Notes: generated by a model not told the origin, from the letters alone. A stretch of 64,000 nt of DNA from Poa pratensis (GCA_947311845.1 CAMZMU010000048.1:26445391-26509390), one strand, 5' to 3'; shown: positions 33,873 through 47,584, numbered from the stretch's first letter. Numbers and translations: made by a program.

Positions 33873-34359
33873 AACGCCCTCTTCGCCTCCCCTTTTCGCT
33901 TCCTGTGTTGTGTGCGGGAAAGACCATGCGCGCATAAATATTAGCGCTCATGCAGGTGGGTTCTGTAGTAACGCATGTTGTTTGTAGTGGTTAAATCTAT
34001 CGCGTGTTGTTGCAAAATGTTGGGTGGCAACGCGTGCTCAATCGGATTTCTTTTTCTACAAATGGATCATGGGAAAATCGCCGATAGCCAAATCGTTCCG
34101 TTTTTATGGGGATATTTTACTTGCACATTCGAGTCTGTCCGATCTGCTGCAAGTCCTGCCCATGTATGATGAGGCTCTTGTTGTGCTACTTAAATCAGCA
34201 GCAGGTCCTGCACACAAGGAAGGAGTCCGCCGCTGCTTGATGGAGGATTCTCATCATTTCGGATTGTCTTTTTCACTGGGTTTTTCGTTGGGTGTGATGA
34301 TCATTGCATCGAGAGATTGTGGTTGTAAGAGCTGTATGCTTTGGAAGTAGTCTGCATGT

Positions 34360-35619
34360 GGTCTTGTACTGTTGTTGTAAGTTGTAACTGTTTTCATTCA
34401 GCTTTCCGTCAATTAATTAGGCAATTCTCTTTTCTTAATTAATGGACCGAGACAAAAAAATTGCCCCCGTTTATAAAAAAAAATTCTGCAGCAAGTAGAT
34501 GTAAATTTGTATGGCTCCTTTGCTGCCATGTAACAAGCAGGACACAAGCTGAACCATACATTTGTAGGCCTAATCAAAATTACGGCCGTGTGTTACTGAA
34601 GGACCAAAGTCATCACAATTGTAACAAATATAGACATCTCCATGGTCTTGTATCATACATACATGACAAAAGAGCGCGCTTCCCATCTGCCCGCTGATCA
34701 ATGATGAATTTGGGATCCTGGGATCGAAGAATGATGAGAAGGGGATAACGATTGTCACGTGGTGGCTGAAGCTGTGTAGCAGTACACAAGGGATGTTGAA
34801 AAATACGTCTGCCGGTGGTCTAGATGTGCTAAGGATGGAATTTGAAATCGGTGCTGAGTCAGACCTCGAAGAAGCTCGCAGGACCACCAGGAGTATTACG
34901 AAAAAGGAACTAAGAAGACTAAGAAAAATGATTCAGTGAACCACTACGTTAAGCAAGAGCAATGACCATCCAAGGTTTTCAGTTCGTAACTCTAGCTTCT
35001 GTGCTCAAATAATTCTGCGAGAGGTTGATATCCTCCGAGAAGAGAGGGTTCTACAACAACCAGAAGTTCAGCTCTGCAAGCAGTAGATTTGGTCGAGCAA
35101 GCAACAATTCCGCTCCGCAAAATCGGTAGACAAGCGAGAGTAGTAGTAAAACATGCTCTAACCAAGATCCTCACAAGAAAAAAATATCCGGTACCACCTT
35201 TCAAGCAAAAAAATAAAATGCAAGCAATACACCACATACAGAACAAGGGACCAGAAAACCAGGAGTTCGTTGTTCTTATTACTTTCTCAAGTACTACAAC
35301 ACTCAGAAGAAAACTTCTACCTTAATGTTGTCCAGACGTATCGAAAATTGGCTGCTTAGCTAACAATAACAAATAGCTGAAAACACCAAACCAAGACTCC
35401 GAAAGAGAAAATAGAAAAGGGTTGTATAAGAAACCCAATGTCGCAAAGTATATAAGTGACCTAACGCTGACGGCAAGACACCAAGAACCAGTCACACAGA
35501 CCTAAATTTTAGTTTCCCAGGTACGATCCACGCACTCGATTTGCAGATGCTGCAGAACTGCTGAGTTTTGCACAAATTGGGTCCCATGTTACAGCAATAG
35601 GCGTAATAAATATAATGCG
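34360..35619. other. Intergenic, nothing recognised
   Basis: Downstream of the YTH gene. It probably includes that gene's 3' untranslated region (from 35619 leftward). No other gene or complete transposon seen. Confidence 0.4.
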
Positions 35620-38600
35620 CTAATTGCCATTCACAACACCGCTTTCAGCTGCGGGCTTGGAGGCGTTCGGCTCTTCAACTGCAACAGGGGCGGTACTCTC
35701 CTTGCTCACTGTCTGGTTTTGTGCCGCAGAATTCACATTGACTGCATTCTTCTCCTTCTCATCACCGCCCTGGACAATGTGAATAACAAGCAGGCATCAG
35801 GGCCTATATCAACAAAACCATAACTGGTGCACATGAAATTAATGTACGGGTACAACACTTGCCTGGCCTTGAAGCAGCTGTTGCTTTACTCTCTTTTCCT
35901 GCATCAACTTCTGTCGGTTCTCGTAAAATGCAAAATCATCCAAAATTGAGGTCTTGCTGACATGTTCCTTAAAAATCTTGAGCATCTGAAGACCTTGCTC
36001 AAGCTTAACCTGCAGCATTTAGCGAGACAGCGGGCAGTACAGTAAGTAATAAATTCAGAAGCTGCTGAAAACATCAATCATATTGCCAAGGAAGCATTAT
36101 ATAAATGCATTGACCACCCCACTGAGCCTACATGTTCCTTTAGCCAGATCGTGAATGGATAGAACACATTGCCTACAGCCAGCCATGGCAGTACCAACCG
36201 GAAAATTGCATGTATGCACAGAAATACGAACTGCACTGTAAAGGAACATTCTTGCGTTGCTTACATACAGAATCACATCCTGAGCTTTAGCAAGCCCATG
36301 ACCATATATGGAGAACAGTTATTTATGTTGCGCTGTTCTGAACTTCTAATTAACCACGGCGCACACCTAACCGATATCACTGCCCTTAAGTAAACAAGTT
36401 ATCACATAACATGTAACATACATAATATCAACAGTACGTCAAGTGCGCAATGGCCCCATACTTCTAATTAACTAAGGCGCACACCTAACCGATATCACTG
36501 CCCTTAAAGTAAACAAGTTATTACATAACATGTAGCCTACATAATATCAACAGTATGTCAAGTGCTCAATGGCCTCATCATGAAATATCCCAATAAGCTG
36601 CTATTGACGGTAGTTTCAGCAAGCATACCTCTTGTGTGTCACGGCTGTTTGTCACAGGCTTATTGTCATTGTTTTCCAACGTAATATGCTTTAAAATGTT
36701 GTTTGGGATATCCTTGACAATGTGCCACTTGATTGAAAAGCAGCCATTCCACTTGTCTTGTTGCCAATAATCTACTGTCTTGTCAAAGTCAACAGGACCA
36801 ACCATTTCAGCAATACCAACAAATTGACCACTTGTGTTTACCTAGAAGAACACACATAAGGTCAACAGCGATGCTAAATGAAGAATGCATGATAACATAC
36901 AGTAGCAACATACTTACAGAGAAAAATAAGAACACAGGACATTCACTGGGTTTCTCCTGAGCTTCTCGGTATCCAGCATCTAGCTTCTTATTACCATTAG
37001 GAGTACTTGCCCACACATTATATTTATACTCTTGTGCACATCATCCTCACTGTAAGATTTGATAACGAAGAACTTTGCATCCTTGTATGTTGCAGAAAAG
37101 CTTTCCTGGTTAAATTGGCTCTTATCTGGAAGGATACTGTTCTCCTGTTTCCCGGCTGAAGGGAGGGCCTGGCCCTTCACAGCAATAGTGACAGTAGGTC
37201 CAAATGGTTTTTGGTGCCTGAATCCACCAGATCTTGGTCCTCTGTTAAGCTCAGTGAAGCCATCTTGATTCTCACTGCCAAACCCGAAAGGTGCCCGACC
37301 CCTAGGCTTGTATTTGACAGTATCCACGACTCCCCACTGTCCATTATTTCTCGAGTTGTACACATTAGAGCCAAAACCAAGTCCAGCTTTCAGTGTGTTC
37401 CCGTACTGCCCATACAATCTGCTATCAGGGTACATCCTACTAGGATAACTATGAGAGGTCAGGCCCATCCCAGATGAAGGCGCCTGTGCATGCATACCCT
37501 GGAAACAAATAGAAACTAACAGCTAAGTTTATGGGAGGACACCGCAGAATATCATGAAATCACATGGAACTTATCATGCTGCTTATATGTATCGTCATAA
37601 TGTTAGGTGATCTAGTACACAAATGATAAATGAAACGCTATGAGCTAGTCATAGCGTGTTATGTCAATAATTACGAAAGACATGAAATTACTAAGGAAAG
37701 CTCTGCAACACAATAAAAGGTAAATTGAATAGCTTGCAGAACACACCATGAGGTTTGTTGTTGGACGGTGACTCTGATTTTCGCTGAAGTGAATTAGAAC
37801 CATAAGATGTGGAACTAGCAGTTGATCTCTGATGCCCACTAGAGTAGACTGGCACATCATACCACTGAGCTGGAGAACGAGACCATGTGACCAAAATTAC
37901 CAGCGGAAGGTCCACCTTGCGAAGGCCCTCTTCCATATGAACCACTGTTGGTCACTGATACATTCTGGTAAGTTTGCTTACGCGGTAGTGAACTGGTGGC
38001 GTTTGCAATCCCACTAGCAGTCCCAGTATTTGCTTTTGTTGAAGCTACCGGAGCACGTGCCTGGTGAGCGGCAGCAGAAGGCAACTCAGATGAGAATTGG
38101 CACCATAAACACTATGGACTGCATTGGTCGGAGCCTGCTGCTGATAGTATTGACCAGGGTACTGGTAATGCTGCGTGGCATATGACTGCCCATCATGCCC
38201 GGCAGATGGGACAGGCGAACCTGATGGATACGGGCCATAGGGAGAGTAACTATATCCATGGTACATGTCACCATACACATTCTGTTACATAGATACAACA
38301 ACAGAATTAGCCAAATTCATAACTTTTACATATAGCTGAATCAAGAAACATTTCACCAAAATTCCAAATTCACCATCTACATAAGCACAGCTGGTATCTA
38401 AATGTTTTGTCCTAGCCTCCAAAACACAGATGAAAAACACCGATAATCTAACAATACATTATACTCCTTGATACTACATAGTACAACAGACTGCACACTG
38501 ACCATAACACAAGTGTTAAGTTGTTAACTCACCTGGGGCATCTCCATGCCTTCTTGACCAGCATACCTGGTGTCCCACTCATTGGTTGAGCCATCATAAC

Positions 38601-39096
38601 CTGACCAGCAGCATACAGAAAATTGAACTTCTCAGTTAATGAATCCTAAGAAGTCCAAAAATAGCCGATACACAATTAATGAATCTAGCCGTCATCCAAA
38701 AATAGCCGAGACTTCCGTACCGCTAGGGTAGTAATAGGCTGGTGAGGGGTATCCATTGGGCTGGTAGAAAAAGTTGGGATCCATGGCCTCCTGGAGCAGG
38801 GGCGTTATCGACCTGTCGACATGAGGCTCCACGGTCTGCGAATTACCGGCGTTGGCAGCCCCGTAGGCCATCCCGGAGGGCTACAATTACCAAAAGCAGC
38901 GGTTTCAGCAACCTCTCCTCCAAGAACTACACAGACAGCTACAACAGAGCAGCAGAGAAGAGACGCCGTCTGATAAAAGCTTTACCTTCTTGGCAGCGTC
39001 GGCACCATCCTTCTTTCCCTCCAAAGACAGCTTCTGCATGTCGGCGTGGAGCTCCGCGCCCTGCGCATTACCGGCGTTGGCAGATCCGTACACCAT
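35620..39096 (-). CDS. YTH-domain m6A reader (ECT-type), with frame defects
   Basis: A cytoplasmic reader of N6-methyladenosine in mRNA. Coding exons: 39096-38986, 38880-38721, 38600-38533, 38281-37747, 37498-36918, 36841-36629, 36009-35863, 35769-35620; a non-coding first exon ends near 39292. The N-terminal half is Tyr/Gly/Pro/Gln-rich and disordered. The YTH domain ([16 protein letters not shown] to [11 protein letters not shown]) spans exons 5-6 of this list and has the cage tryptophans in VWAST, DYW and DKWNG. The intron after LLQGQ has a GC donor. Frames break near 38092 (one base lost), near 37892 (frame returns) and near 37025 (one base lost in an A/T run). The exon 37498 junction also seems one base off. 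Apart from these breaks the coding sequence is well kept, so assembly error is plausible. Confidence 0.8.
36342..36577. repeat. 118-bp tandem duplication in a YTH intron
   Basis: Two adjacent, roughly 92% identical copies start 'acttctaattaac' at 36342 and 36460. Confidence 0.85.
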
Positions 39097-39140
39097 CCCG
39101 GAAGGCTACAATTCACCAAAAGCAACGGTTTCAGCAACCA
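38838..39140 (-). repeat. Duplicated splice acceptor plus start codon in the YTH gene
   Basis: About 76 bp at 38838-38913 and 39063-39140 are near-copies, each spanning an intron 3' end (ttgtag on the minus strand) and the start of a coding exon ([12 protein letters not shown] and [12 protein letters not shown]). Confidence 0.85.
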
Positions 39141-39299
39141 CTTCACCGAGAGGTTAGAACAGAGCAACAAACAGGAACCGCCGGCCTAGAAAATCTAGAT
39201 GGTGGACGCCGGCATATCGAGAATTCGTGGGGGTTAATTAGCATGGGTTTACGCGACCACCAGATGCACAGAACTCCAGAAGCTCGTACCTCGGAAACC

Positions 39300-40270
39300 G
39301 ATGCCCCAAGATTGCGGACGGGGTGGAGGCAGCAGGGGACGGGGTAGAACGGGAGCGGCGACGCGGCAGAGGTGGGCACCGGACGGCGCGGAGCGGATGG
39401 ATAAACCCTAGACTCCTAGAGGAGGGCGGGGAGGAAGGAGACGAGGAGGTGAGGAGGAGAGGGAAACGAAGATAGCCGCCACAGACTGACGCGAGGCGGC
39501 GAAGGGAGGAGCCAGGAAGAGTCGAGAGGGTTTTCGACGGTTCACAGGCCCTGCAACCCGGCCCATCCCGCCGCTCGTTTATCTCCTAGACTTCGTTCGC
39601 TCCGCGCACCCAGGGAAACGGTGCGATGCAACAACCTTCCTACCCTACTCCCATGAGGCCCTGAAAATTTTGTTCCTCCAACCCTTAAAAAACTAGAGGC
39701 CGATGCTAGGCGTCAGCCGAGCCGTCCGATCTTATCACGGTGAATCTCAAGTATCCGAGGTTTTAGAATGCAATATTTTTTCACCAATCTTTAAAATTTA
39801 TGAAGAAAATTGTAACATTTCGAACAAAATGTTCAAAATAAGCAACAAATCTGGTGGTCACAACAGACGTGTTGGACAAGGGTGTTGTCGTTTGCAGCAA
39901 AAAAAAAAAAACCCAACATATGTGCCAACACTGACAACATCAAAGAGACACTTTTGTAGCATTTGTGAAAAAACTATGTAGCATGCGCCCAGAAACCATT
40001 GCATATCTCCGCCCAAACTCCACCGTCGACCATGGAGGCACCACTTGCGCTGATTCAAGTTCTCCGCCCACGAATCCGCCACACCGGAGGTCCGTCAGGA
40101 GCCATATTAAGTAAAGATCGGTCCTGGTGTTTGTGGCGAGCTCGCCGCTGGTGCATGAATCATCCGACGAGGGCGGAGCGGACAAATTTCGGTGGATAAG
40201 CATCACCCACAGTAGTAGGAGGATAGAAACGGACGAGGGAAGAGTCGATGTTTGAAATCACAAAGTAGCA
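39300..40270. other. YTH leader/promoter and unassigned sequence
   Basis: 39292-39560 is purine/GC-rich and fits the untranslated first exon and core promoter of the YTH gene. Beyond 39600 I see no gene. Confidence 0.4.
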
Positions 40271-40276
40271 ATTTAT

Positions 40277-40277
<1 letters not shown>

Positions 40278-40330
<53 letters not shown>
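40278..40330. repeat. (GA)n microsatellite
   Basis: An unbroken GA tract of about 52 bases. Confidence 0.95.
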
Positions 40331-40809
40331 CAGTGTGGTGGTCATCGGAGAGGAGGATAGAGAGCAGGAGCAGAGGGCAAGATAAATTGCGACGAGCGAG
40401 GAAGAGATAAAGGACAGGTGGAGAGAAGTGTCGCGTGGAGCGAACCGCCTGATAGACCAGTCGGTCGATAAATAACATTTTCAAAACCTAAAAGTTATTT
40501 ACATGTGATAGCACAAAAATAATTTTCGATGTAACTTTGGTTATTATCGGGAACGATCGTATTCGGTTACATTATAGTTGGTGAACTATGAATATGCTGA
40601 ATCATTTTATGATCAACTGTTGAAAAGGGGCCATGAGAGCCAACCAAATGAGTTAGTAAAACACTACAATAAGACAAAATCTGGTTAAAACTGGATCAAA
40701 CTGATCCAACGTAAAACCAAGTGTAACTTGTGCTTTAGTTTATTCATCATGTTTTACACATTCATTAATGAATGTATCCAATCCATTTTGGAAATATCTA
40801 AAAATAGTA

Positions 40810-40883
40810 CTCCCTCCGTCCATAAAAGGATGTCTCACCTAGCCCAAATTTGTATGTATACATCTTTTTGTGTACGGAGGGAG
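40810..40883. mobile_element. Stowaway MITE
   Basis: ctccctccgtcc and tgtacggagggag termini lie between TA dinucleotides (40808-40809 and 40884-40885); 74 bp. Confidence 0.85.
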
Positions 40884-41580
40884 TATTACTTACTAAGGGG
40901 GAACAAACTTGCATAATGTACTGCTAAAATATTTCCGCAATTTGATTATCATTAAGGGCATATGAAAACGAATCTACGGGGTCATGAAAATGTTGCGTGT
41001 TTCACAAGATGGCTAGTGGGTTTATTATCTCTTATTGCAAACAAATATGCTTTACTTGTAAAGTTGTTAGTTTTATAGTAGTGTGTCTCTAGAAAGAGGA
41101 TTTACAACACCCGGCACCAGCGCTTTAGATTTCAAAAAGTTAAAAATTGTATTTTTGAGTTTCAAAAATCACATTTTTTTTGTGCATGCGTACACATACA
41201 TTGTATATTTTTGCGAAGTTTCGGTGAAAAAGGCATTCTATTTTGGGCTATGGAAAAAAATTGTGGTTATATACAGGCACACAAAACTCTTTTTTTGCCG
41301 ATTTTTTCTATGGCCAAAATATTACGTATTTTATTATAAAAATTGCAGCATCATGTGTATACGTACTTGTATATTTTTCGTTAATTTTTTGGAGACCTAA
41401 AATTATAGTTTCAAAAAGAGAGAACATGTGCATTTACGGCTCAGATGCTGATGTGGGGTTGCCTAAAAGGCCGGTCCTGACTTTCTAGAGGCCCTGGACG
41501 AAATAAAGATGGACCATTCCAGTAGTAACATAGTAAATAAAAATTACAAGCATATAATATGAGTATGGATTTCATTTACC

Positions 41581-41604
41581 CACCCCCCCCCCCCCCCCCG
41601 CCCC
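41581..41604. repeat. Poly-C tract
   Basis: About 17 consecutive C with few interruptions; the length is likely unreliable. Confidence 0.9.
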
Positions 41605-41850
41605 TAGCCTAACTTTTTATTAGCTATAACATTTTTATGTTTGACATTTATTGTTGTAAATCTCATGTATCTGACCCATTTACTCCCCCTTCAATACAGG
41701 CCCAAAATGTATCCTTAGCCTCCCCACCTCCCAAATGACTTGGTGCCAGCTCAGCCACTAGGGCAGAACCACTTCAACAAAGGAGAGGAAAAACATTCTA
41801 TCCTTTCTTTTCTCAAAACAACACAATTCGGATTTTTTTTGAAAAACAAT

Positions 41851-43371
41851 TGATACGTCTCAAACGTATTTATAATTTTTGATGTTCCATGCTTGTTTTA
41901 TACCAAATGCTACATGTTTTATTTACAGTTCTTATCATTTTTATGAATTTCCTGGGACTAACCTATTACAAGATGCCACAGTGCCAGCTCCTGTTTTCTG
42001 CTGTCTTTTTGTTCCAGAAATTCTAGTCGGGAAATATTCTCCAAAAGACCTGAAAATTTATGGGATTTATTATTACGAAGGAACCAAGACACTGCCCGAA
42101 GGAGAGGTCCAGGGGACCCACCAGTGGAGCAGACGGCCCTACAGCGTGGCCTGGGGATGGCCCGCGCCCTCAGCCCGCCTGGGCCCCCGGTGCTCCACCG
42201 ACGTCGCCTCTTCACCTATAAATTACTTCGTCCCCGAAAACCCTAAGTACCCGATCAAAATTCCACGAAAAGTTTCGTCGCCGCCAACCCTAGTTCGGGA
42301 GGGTTCTGAAGCTCTTCCCGACACTCTGCTGGAGGGAAAGATCATCACCGAAGGGCTCTACACCATCATGCCTGCCTCCGGACTGATGCGTGAGTAGTTC
42401 CCCATTGGACTACGGGTCCATAGCAGTAGCTAGATGGTTTTCGATCCTCCTTGTGCTATCACGTTTAGATCTTGTGAGCTGCCTAACATGATCAAGATCA
42501 TCTTTATGTAATGCTACATGTTGTGTTTACTGGGATCCGATGAATTATGAAGTTATGATCAAGTTTGTTCATCTTTTATCTACGTGTTTTATTTATGATC
42601 TTGCATGCTCTCCGATGCTTTGGCCAAATAGATACTTGTATCTCCAAGAGGGAGTATTTATGCTAGATAGTGGGTTCATGTCTCCAATTGTCTAGGCTCG
42701 AGTTGACAGAAACGACTAAGACTTTGGATTTGTTGTTGCTACTATGGATAAAACAACTATGCTTTGTCTACATGTCATTTTCATTGTTTACATTACACAC
42801 TTTGCTTATTGCAATAATCTGTTGCTTGCAACTTAATACCCACGGGAGACACGGATGTTATCTCATGGGTGGATTATTAGTCATAGATGCAGCTAGCAAG
42901 CGGTCTATGTATCTTGTTGTAATGCCCAATTAAATATTATCATGAACTTTATCTTGTCATAATAGCATTGTCATGCCCTCATAATTTGTCAATTGTCCAG
43001 CTGTAATTTGTTTACCCAACATGTTTGTTTATCTATTTTATGGAGAGACACCACTATTTCCTACACTAATTTGCTCGATGTCCACTTTTGCATTTACATT
43101 TATTTTCCACACCATACGCTTAATCATTTGTTTTCAGCAAGTCAGGGAGATTGACAACCTTCCTGTTTCGTTGCGGCAAAGTAGTTTGATTGTGTTGTGT
43201 GCAGGTCCACGTCAACAACATTTCAATGGCGCTGTTGTTGACATCGTGTTGAAGCTCTTCCACCTCCTACTGGTTTGATAACCTTGGTTTTGTTCTCAAG
43301 GGAAAACTGCTGTTGTGCTGCTTCACACCTTCCTCTTGGGGTTTCCCAACGGGCTGTGTTAAGCCGCATCA
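41851..43371 (+). mobile_element. Solo-LTR-like insertion, 1521 bp
   Basis: Starts tgatacgtctcaaacgta, a start I recall as common in Triticeae LTR elements, and ends ...ccgcatca (TG...CA). A perfect 5-bp target duplication, acaat, lies at 41846-41850 and 43372-43376. There is no internal coding domain, so a solo LTR or a small non-autonomous element is most likely. The 172-codon frame at 41879-42397 has no recognised domain. Confidence 0.75.
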
Positions 43372-43376
43372 ACAAT

Positions 43377-45780
43377 TTACCAACCCGAGGGGAGGTTTTG
43401 ACCTGAGTGGTGCTCGTATGTTTTTGTCTTGGAGTTTTTGGGTTTTCTTTAGTGTTAACTAATTTGTGAGCTATATATTGAGTACTCCCAACTCGACCCA
43501 TTAAACTCGTTTCATAACGAGCGAAAAATATCAAATATGCTCGACTCATTAGTGACTAAAGTTTGAGCCGAGTTTTCGAGTACTTAATAAGCTTGCAAGT
43601 TTCGAGTTTTTATTTTCACCCCTTTGTACTCCAACGTTTCTAAACTATGATGGACCCTAAGCATCTCTATTTTTTTTCTTATTTCAATGCTCCATGGGCT
43701 TTAGCCCGTCATAGTTGACTATTTTTGGCTTTGCTAATGAGATTTATATTACACGGAGTACCAACATGTGCACTTGGTATGGCCCCTGGACATGTTGGCC
43801 CTGGGTCATCGCCCTTCTTGCCCTGCCCCAGGGCCGGCCCTGTTAGCTTGTGTCCCTAGTTTTTAGTATTAACTTAAGGTAAAAAAAGGTATAAGTTCTA
43901 AAAAAGTAAAAAAATGTATACTATTACCTGGGATTTATTTCTGAATTAGGAATTGATATATCTTGATGGACTTCCTTTGAGTGAATTAAATGTGTTCGAA
44001 ATTTTAAAAGTAGTTACTAATTCAACGGGTAATGTATTGTTAATTTCCTTTCACCCAATAGCTCGTGTAGATAGGTATTTATGACAAGTGCACATTTCAA
44101 AACCCTAGAAATCTACTACCGGATAGCTTAAGTGCAAACTCTTATCTTTAAAATTGCACACATATATGAAATAAACCATGTTTGTTACTTGATCAAAGAT
44201 TTGATATTACAGCGCATGAGAGCCTACACATGCAGAGAGCAATCAATCTCATATATATATGCACAATGCAGGTTTATTAATTTTATCCCGTCGCGTGTTA
44301 CATGTACTGCTCGATAATTGCCAAACCGATTTTCCTAACACTCAGACGCTGGCTAGTGTGGTTGGTTCAGTAGCCTTGGTGGCCTTAGCGATATGCCCTT
44401 TAAATAACTTCAGCGGGAAGCAAAGAGAAACCCTAGCCCACGTTGGGCCAGCCCACGACCCAACCAGGCCCACCGTCCTTCCCCGAAAAAGAAAGCTCCA
44501 GTTTTGTTCATATCTGGAAGCAGCGGTTCGTTGCTTGAAGAAAGAAAGATCTCCTGCTCCTCTTTTGTCCTGTCCTGTCACCAGCCAGCCAGCTGATCCA
44601 CGTCCACCTATTTTCGGCCAAGGACTTCAGTTCGACCTTCCAAATTCGTGCAAACCGAGAAACTTGAATGCAAGGGAATGATGTAATCCTGTTGTTGCAC
44701 CAATGTGGCAAAAAAGGGCAGTGAGAAGATTGAGTAGCATATTGTCCACCTTTTGTTGGCCTGTAACTAGCATAGTGCAGTATATTGCGGGAAATCCAGT
44801 TTGGTTTGTAGGACTAGATGATGCTATTATGGAAAAACGTATTTCGTAATGTAAAAAATTATGGAAAAAACATAGTATTTCGTAATGGGCATCCGGGCTG
44901 GTAAAGTCTTCCATATTTTTTTTCAGTTGGCCTTGGCGAGAAAAGAGCGAGAAGAAAAGCGTGGCATGGGATAAGAAGAACACGCCGCCCGGCTTTGATT
45001 GATTGATTTCTCGAGCTAGCTAGCGTGGTGGTCCTGGTGGCTCTGCTCGCTAGCGGTGTCCCGACGAGACGCGCGGCCGGCAGGTGTCTGGACTTTGCCG
45101 CGTGCGGTGTAGGTCAGTGCCGCGTGCGGTTTAATTTGACATCCGCGATCGTTCATGAACCGCGTGGCTCGAACCAGAACATACGTGATCGGTTCGTGCG
45201 CGAGGAATTTTGGATTCTCAAAAACACAATGATAGGAAAAAAAAACCTATGGTTGTAGGCCGTGTTCATTTGAGTTCTGCAGAATTTCAATTTACTAGAC
45301 CGCATCATGGGGGAAAGTTCTACAAGGTTTGTGTAGATTTGTAAAATTTTCGATAGAATAAGGTTTTTCTTAAGACCCCGATAGAATAAGGTTTGTGCCC
45401 GCCTCGGAGGGCTCAGGTGGGCCAGGCTGCTCCCTCCAAGGGGCCACTAGTATGCGGAGGCGGGTAGCTCCTGCAATCTTCATGGTCGGCGCAGGCGAAC
45501 CGTGAAGGTTAACTTCGATGTGCTCTTCTTGCCACACTTCCGGCGGATAAACTGCGTCGACGATGAACTTGCTGCCGCTTTCAAGCGGTGGCGAACAGCG
45601 ACTCCGATGGTCTGGCCCACCAAGAAGCCACCATGGCGGGGCACGAGCGTACGTGGCGCTGGGCAAGTCAGTGTTCCAACAGTTAAATGAAGGATGCATG
45701 ATGTTTTCAAGAAAAAGTTAATATTTGCCTTAATCCACGAACGTTTTGGCGATCCACCCCTATAATTCTGAACGGAGGGA
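43377..45780. other. Intergenic, nothing firmly recognised
   Basis: AT-rich with a few GC-rich patches (44340-44690, 45380-45700). The patch at 45500-45690 includes VKVNFDVLFLP on the plus strand, which faintly recalls the RNase H start of plant LINEs, but the rest does not follow. No gene is called. Confidence 0.35.
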
Positions 45781-45783
45781 ATA

Positions 45784-46042
45784 CTCCCTCCGTTTAGATG
45801 TATTGGGCCCATAATGAATTGCATCGTGACTAAGATGGTTTTCTACTATTCTAATCAACTTCTCTTTTTTTGCATGCATTGGTGGCACGGGAATCTTAGG
45901 TGCATGCACTGGTTGTTGCCTACATACACTGATCATGGCCCACCAATTTATTAGCCTAATTAATTGATTAATGCCTTATTTCTTATTTATTTTGGAACAC
46001 GTAGTTTTTTATAAAAAGCCTAATACACCTAAACGGAGAAAA
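45784..46042. mobile_element. Stowaway-like MITE, copy 1
   Basis: Begins ctccctccgtttagatgtat and ends with the near-complement 'atacacctaaacggag', next to TA dinucleotides. Internal phrases (gcatgcattggtggcacggg, aattaattgattaatgcc) are shared, inverted, with 47034-47269. Confidence 0.75.
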
Positions 46043-46520
46043 TACCTTGAATCGTCATCTAGCAAGAAAGAACAATTAGGAGTAGTTACCGAGTCATCAC
46101 TTGTCTTGTCCTTTCAGAAAAAAAAAAGAGCCTAGCATTTAGGCAATAGGAGACGTCACTCAAAATCACCAAACCATCCTCATTCTTCCTTCCTCCTTGT
46201 GCCAATTAGCCACTTGAACCTTGCGGACTCTTTTTCTCCGCGTGCACCAAGGTGAGGAGAAAAGGTTCTCTTTTTCCTTGTCATTGCGGGAACATACATC
46301 GGCCATAAAAAGGATTCTGGGCAGCACATTTCTTCATGTGACGCTCTCTATGTCAAGGAGCTACAAAGAAATATCTGGGCGGGTCCAACTAAAAAATAGC
46401 GCAATTTTTTGTTGACTAACTGAGATTTTGGAAGGAAAATTTGATTGAAAAACATGCAATTGAACCTGTAACTAATAATTTGGGAAAAGAAAGTAATTTA
46501 CAGGGAGTTTTGACTCGTGG

Positions 46521-46835
46521 TTCTAAATGCACCCGTTATGAAAAAATATTTTAAAATGTCAAAAGAAATCAAACAAAAAATTCGGAGCTACATCTAAACA
46601 TTCCATGTAAGCGCAAAAAAGTTTCACGAAAAATACATTTTTTGTGACCTGTGCAAAAAAGACAAATATGTCTCGTACAAAGTCATTTTGAAGCATTGAG
46701 ATTTGTCGTTTTCACACAACCCACAAAAAATGTATTTTTTTTTTGCGAAACTTTATGTATGGACGAAAATGCTCAAATATATACCTGTTTTATTTTATTT
46801 TTGACATTTTGCAATACATTTTTTAGGCAGTGGGA
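46521..46835. mobile_element. Long inverted-repeat (fold-back) element
   Basis: The two halves are imperfect reverse complements. Left landmarks aaaatgtcaaaagaaatc and aaaaatacattttttgtg pair with ttttgacattttgcaat and caaaaaatgtattttt, around a centre near 46670. Related half-elements lie at about 41100-41430 and 59620-59760. Exact ends and target duplication were not resolved. Confidence 0.55.
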
Positions 46836-47033
46836 TCATATGCTCGTACTGTCCAAAACTGATTTCCAAATTTGCACCTACTAGACTAGCAAAAATTCAG
46901 TTTTTAGATAGAGGGATCCTTGTACTACCCATTTGTCGTTGCTAGCAATGTCAATATATACAGGAAGAACGTACAAGAGCGCCCTCGGTAAATGGTCATA
47001 CCGAGTACATGGAATTGGAACGATGTTAATATA

Positions 47034-47269
47034 TTCTCTCCGTTTAGGTGTATTAGGCCTCTTATAAAAAACTATTGTATTTGTTCTAAAATAAATAAGG
47101 AATAAGCCCAAATCAATTAATTAGGCTAATAAATTCGTGTAACATGACCGGTGCATGCACACAAGATTTCCGTGCCACCAAGGAAAAAGACGATTGATTG
47201 AAACCAGTACAAACCTACCTTGATCACGGTGCGATTCATTAGTGGCCCAATACACTTAAACGGAGGGAT
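47034..47269. mobile_element. Stowaway-like MITE, copy 2 (inverted to copy 1)
   Basis: ttctctccgtttaggtgtat and 'tacacttaaacggagggat' termini lie between TA dinucleotides. It is the same family as 45784-46042, in opposite orientation. Confidence 0.75.
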
Positions 47270-47584
47270 TATACAGAAAGAACGTCATCATTGACAAGGT
47301 TTGTCAAAATATGTGCTCACTTATTGTTATTGCAACTTTCACAAACTAAAAAAAAAAGGATAATAACCTGAGTATATAACTTTGGAAGGCCATTTTTACT
47401 TGTAATAAGTTGTAACACTTGGTTACATGACTGCCATGTATAATCCGCTCAGTTCTAAATTTCCAAATGCAGCAACTGTAAATTGAGTTGAACTGATGTC
47501 AATGTAGACAATACTCCAGAATAAGTTTGCATCGATCTAGTGGATTATAAAACTATGATTTCCAATTGTCATTCCTAGTCAAAA

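Noticed and set aside
38045..38092. Explaining the YTH frame change by a hidden intron
   Set aside because: No GT-AG pair fits between YGANS and ELPSAAAH; a single lost base is the simpler reading.
41090..41430. Full fold-back MITE like the one at 46521-46835
   Set aside because: Only part of one arm is recognisable; no second arm or target duplication was found.
43740..43860. hAT end (ccccagggccggccctg)
   Set aside because: A suggestive palindromic tip, but no partner end or 8-bp duplication could be located.
45480..45700. LINE RNase H domain (VKVNFDVLFLP)
   Set aside because: Only one short phrase matches; the following sequence does not continue the domain.
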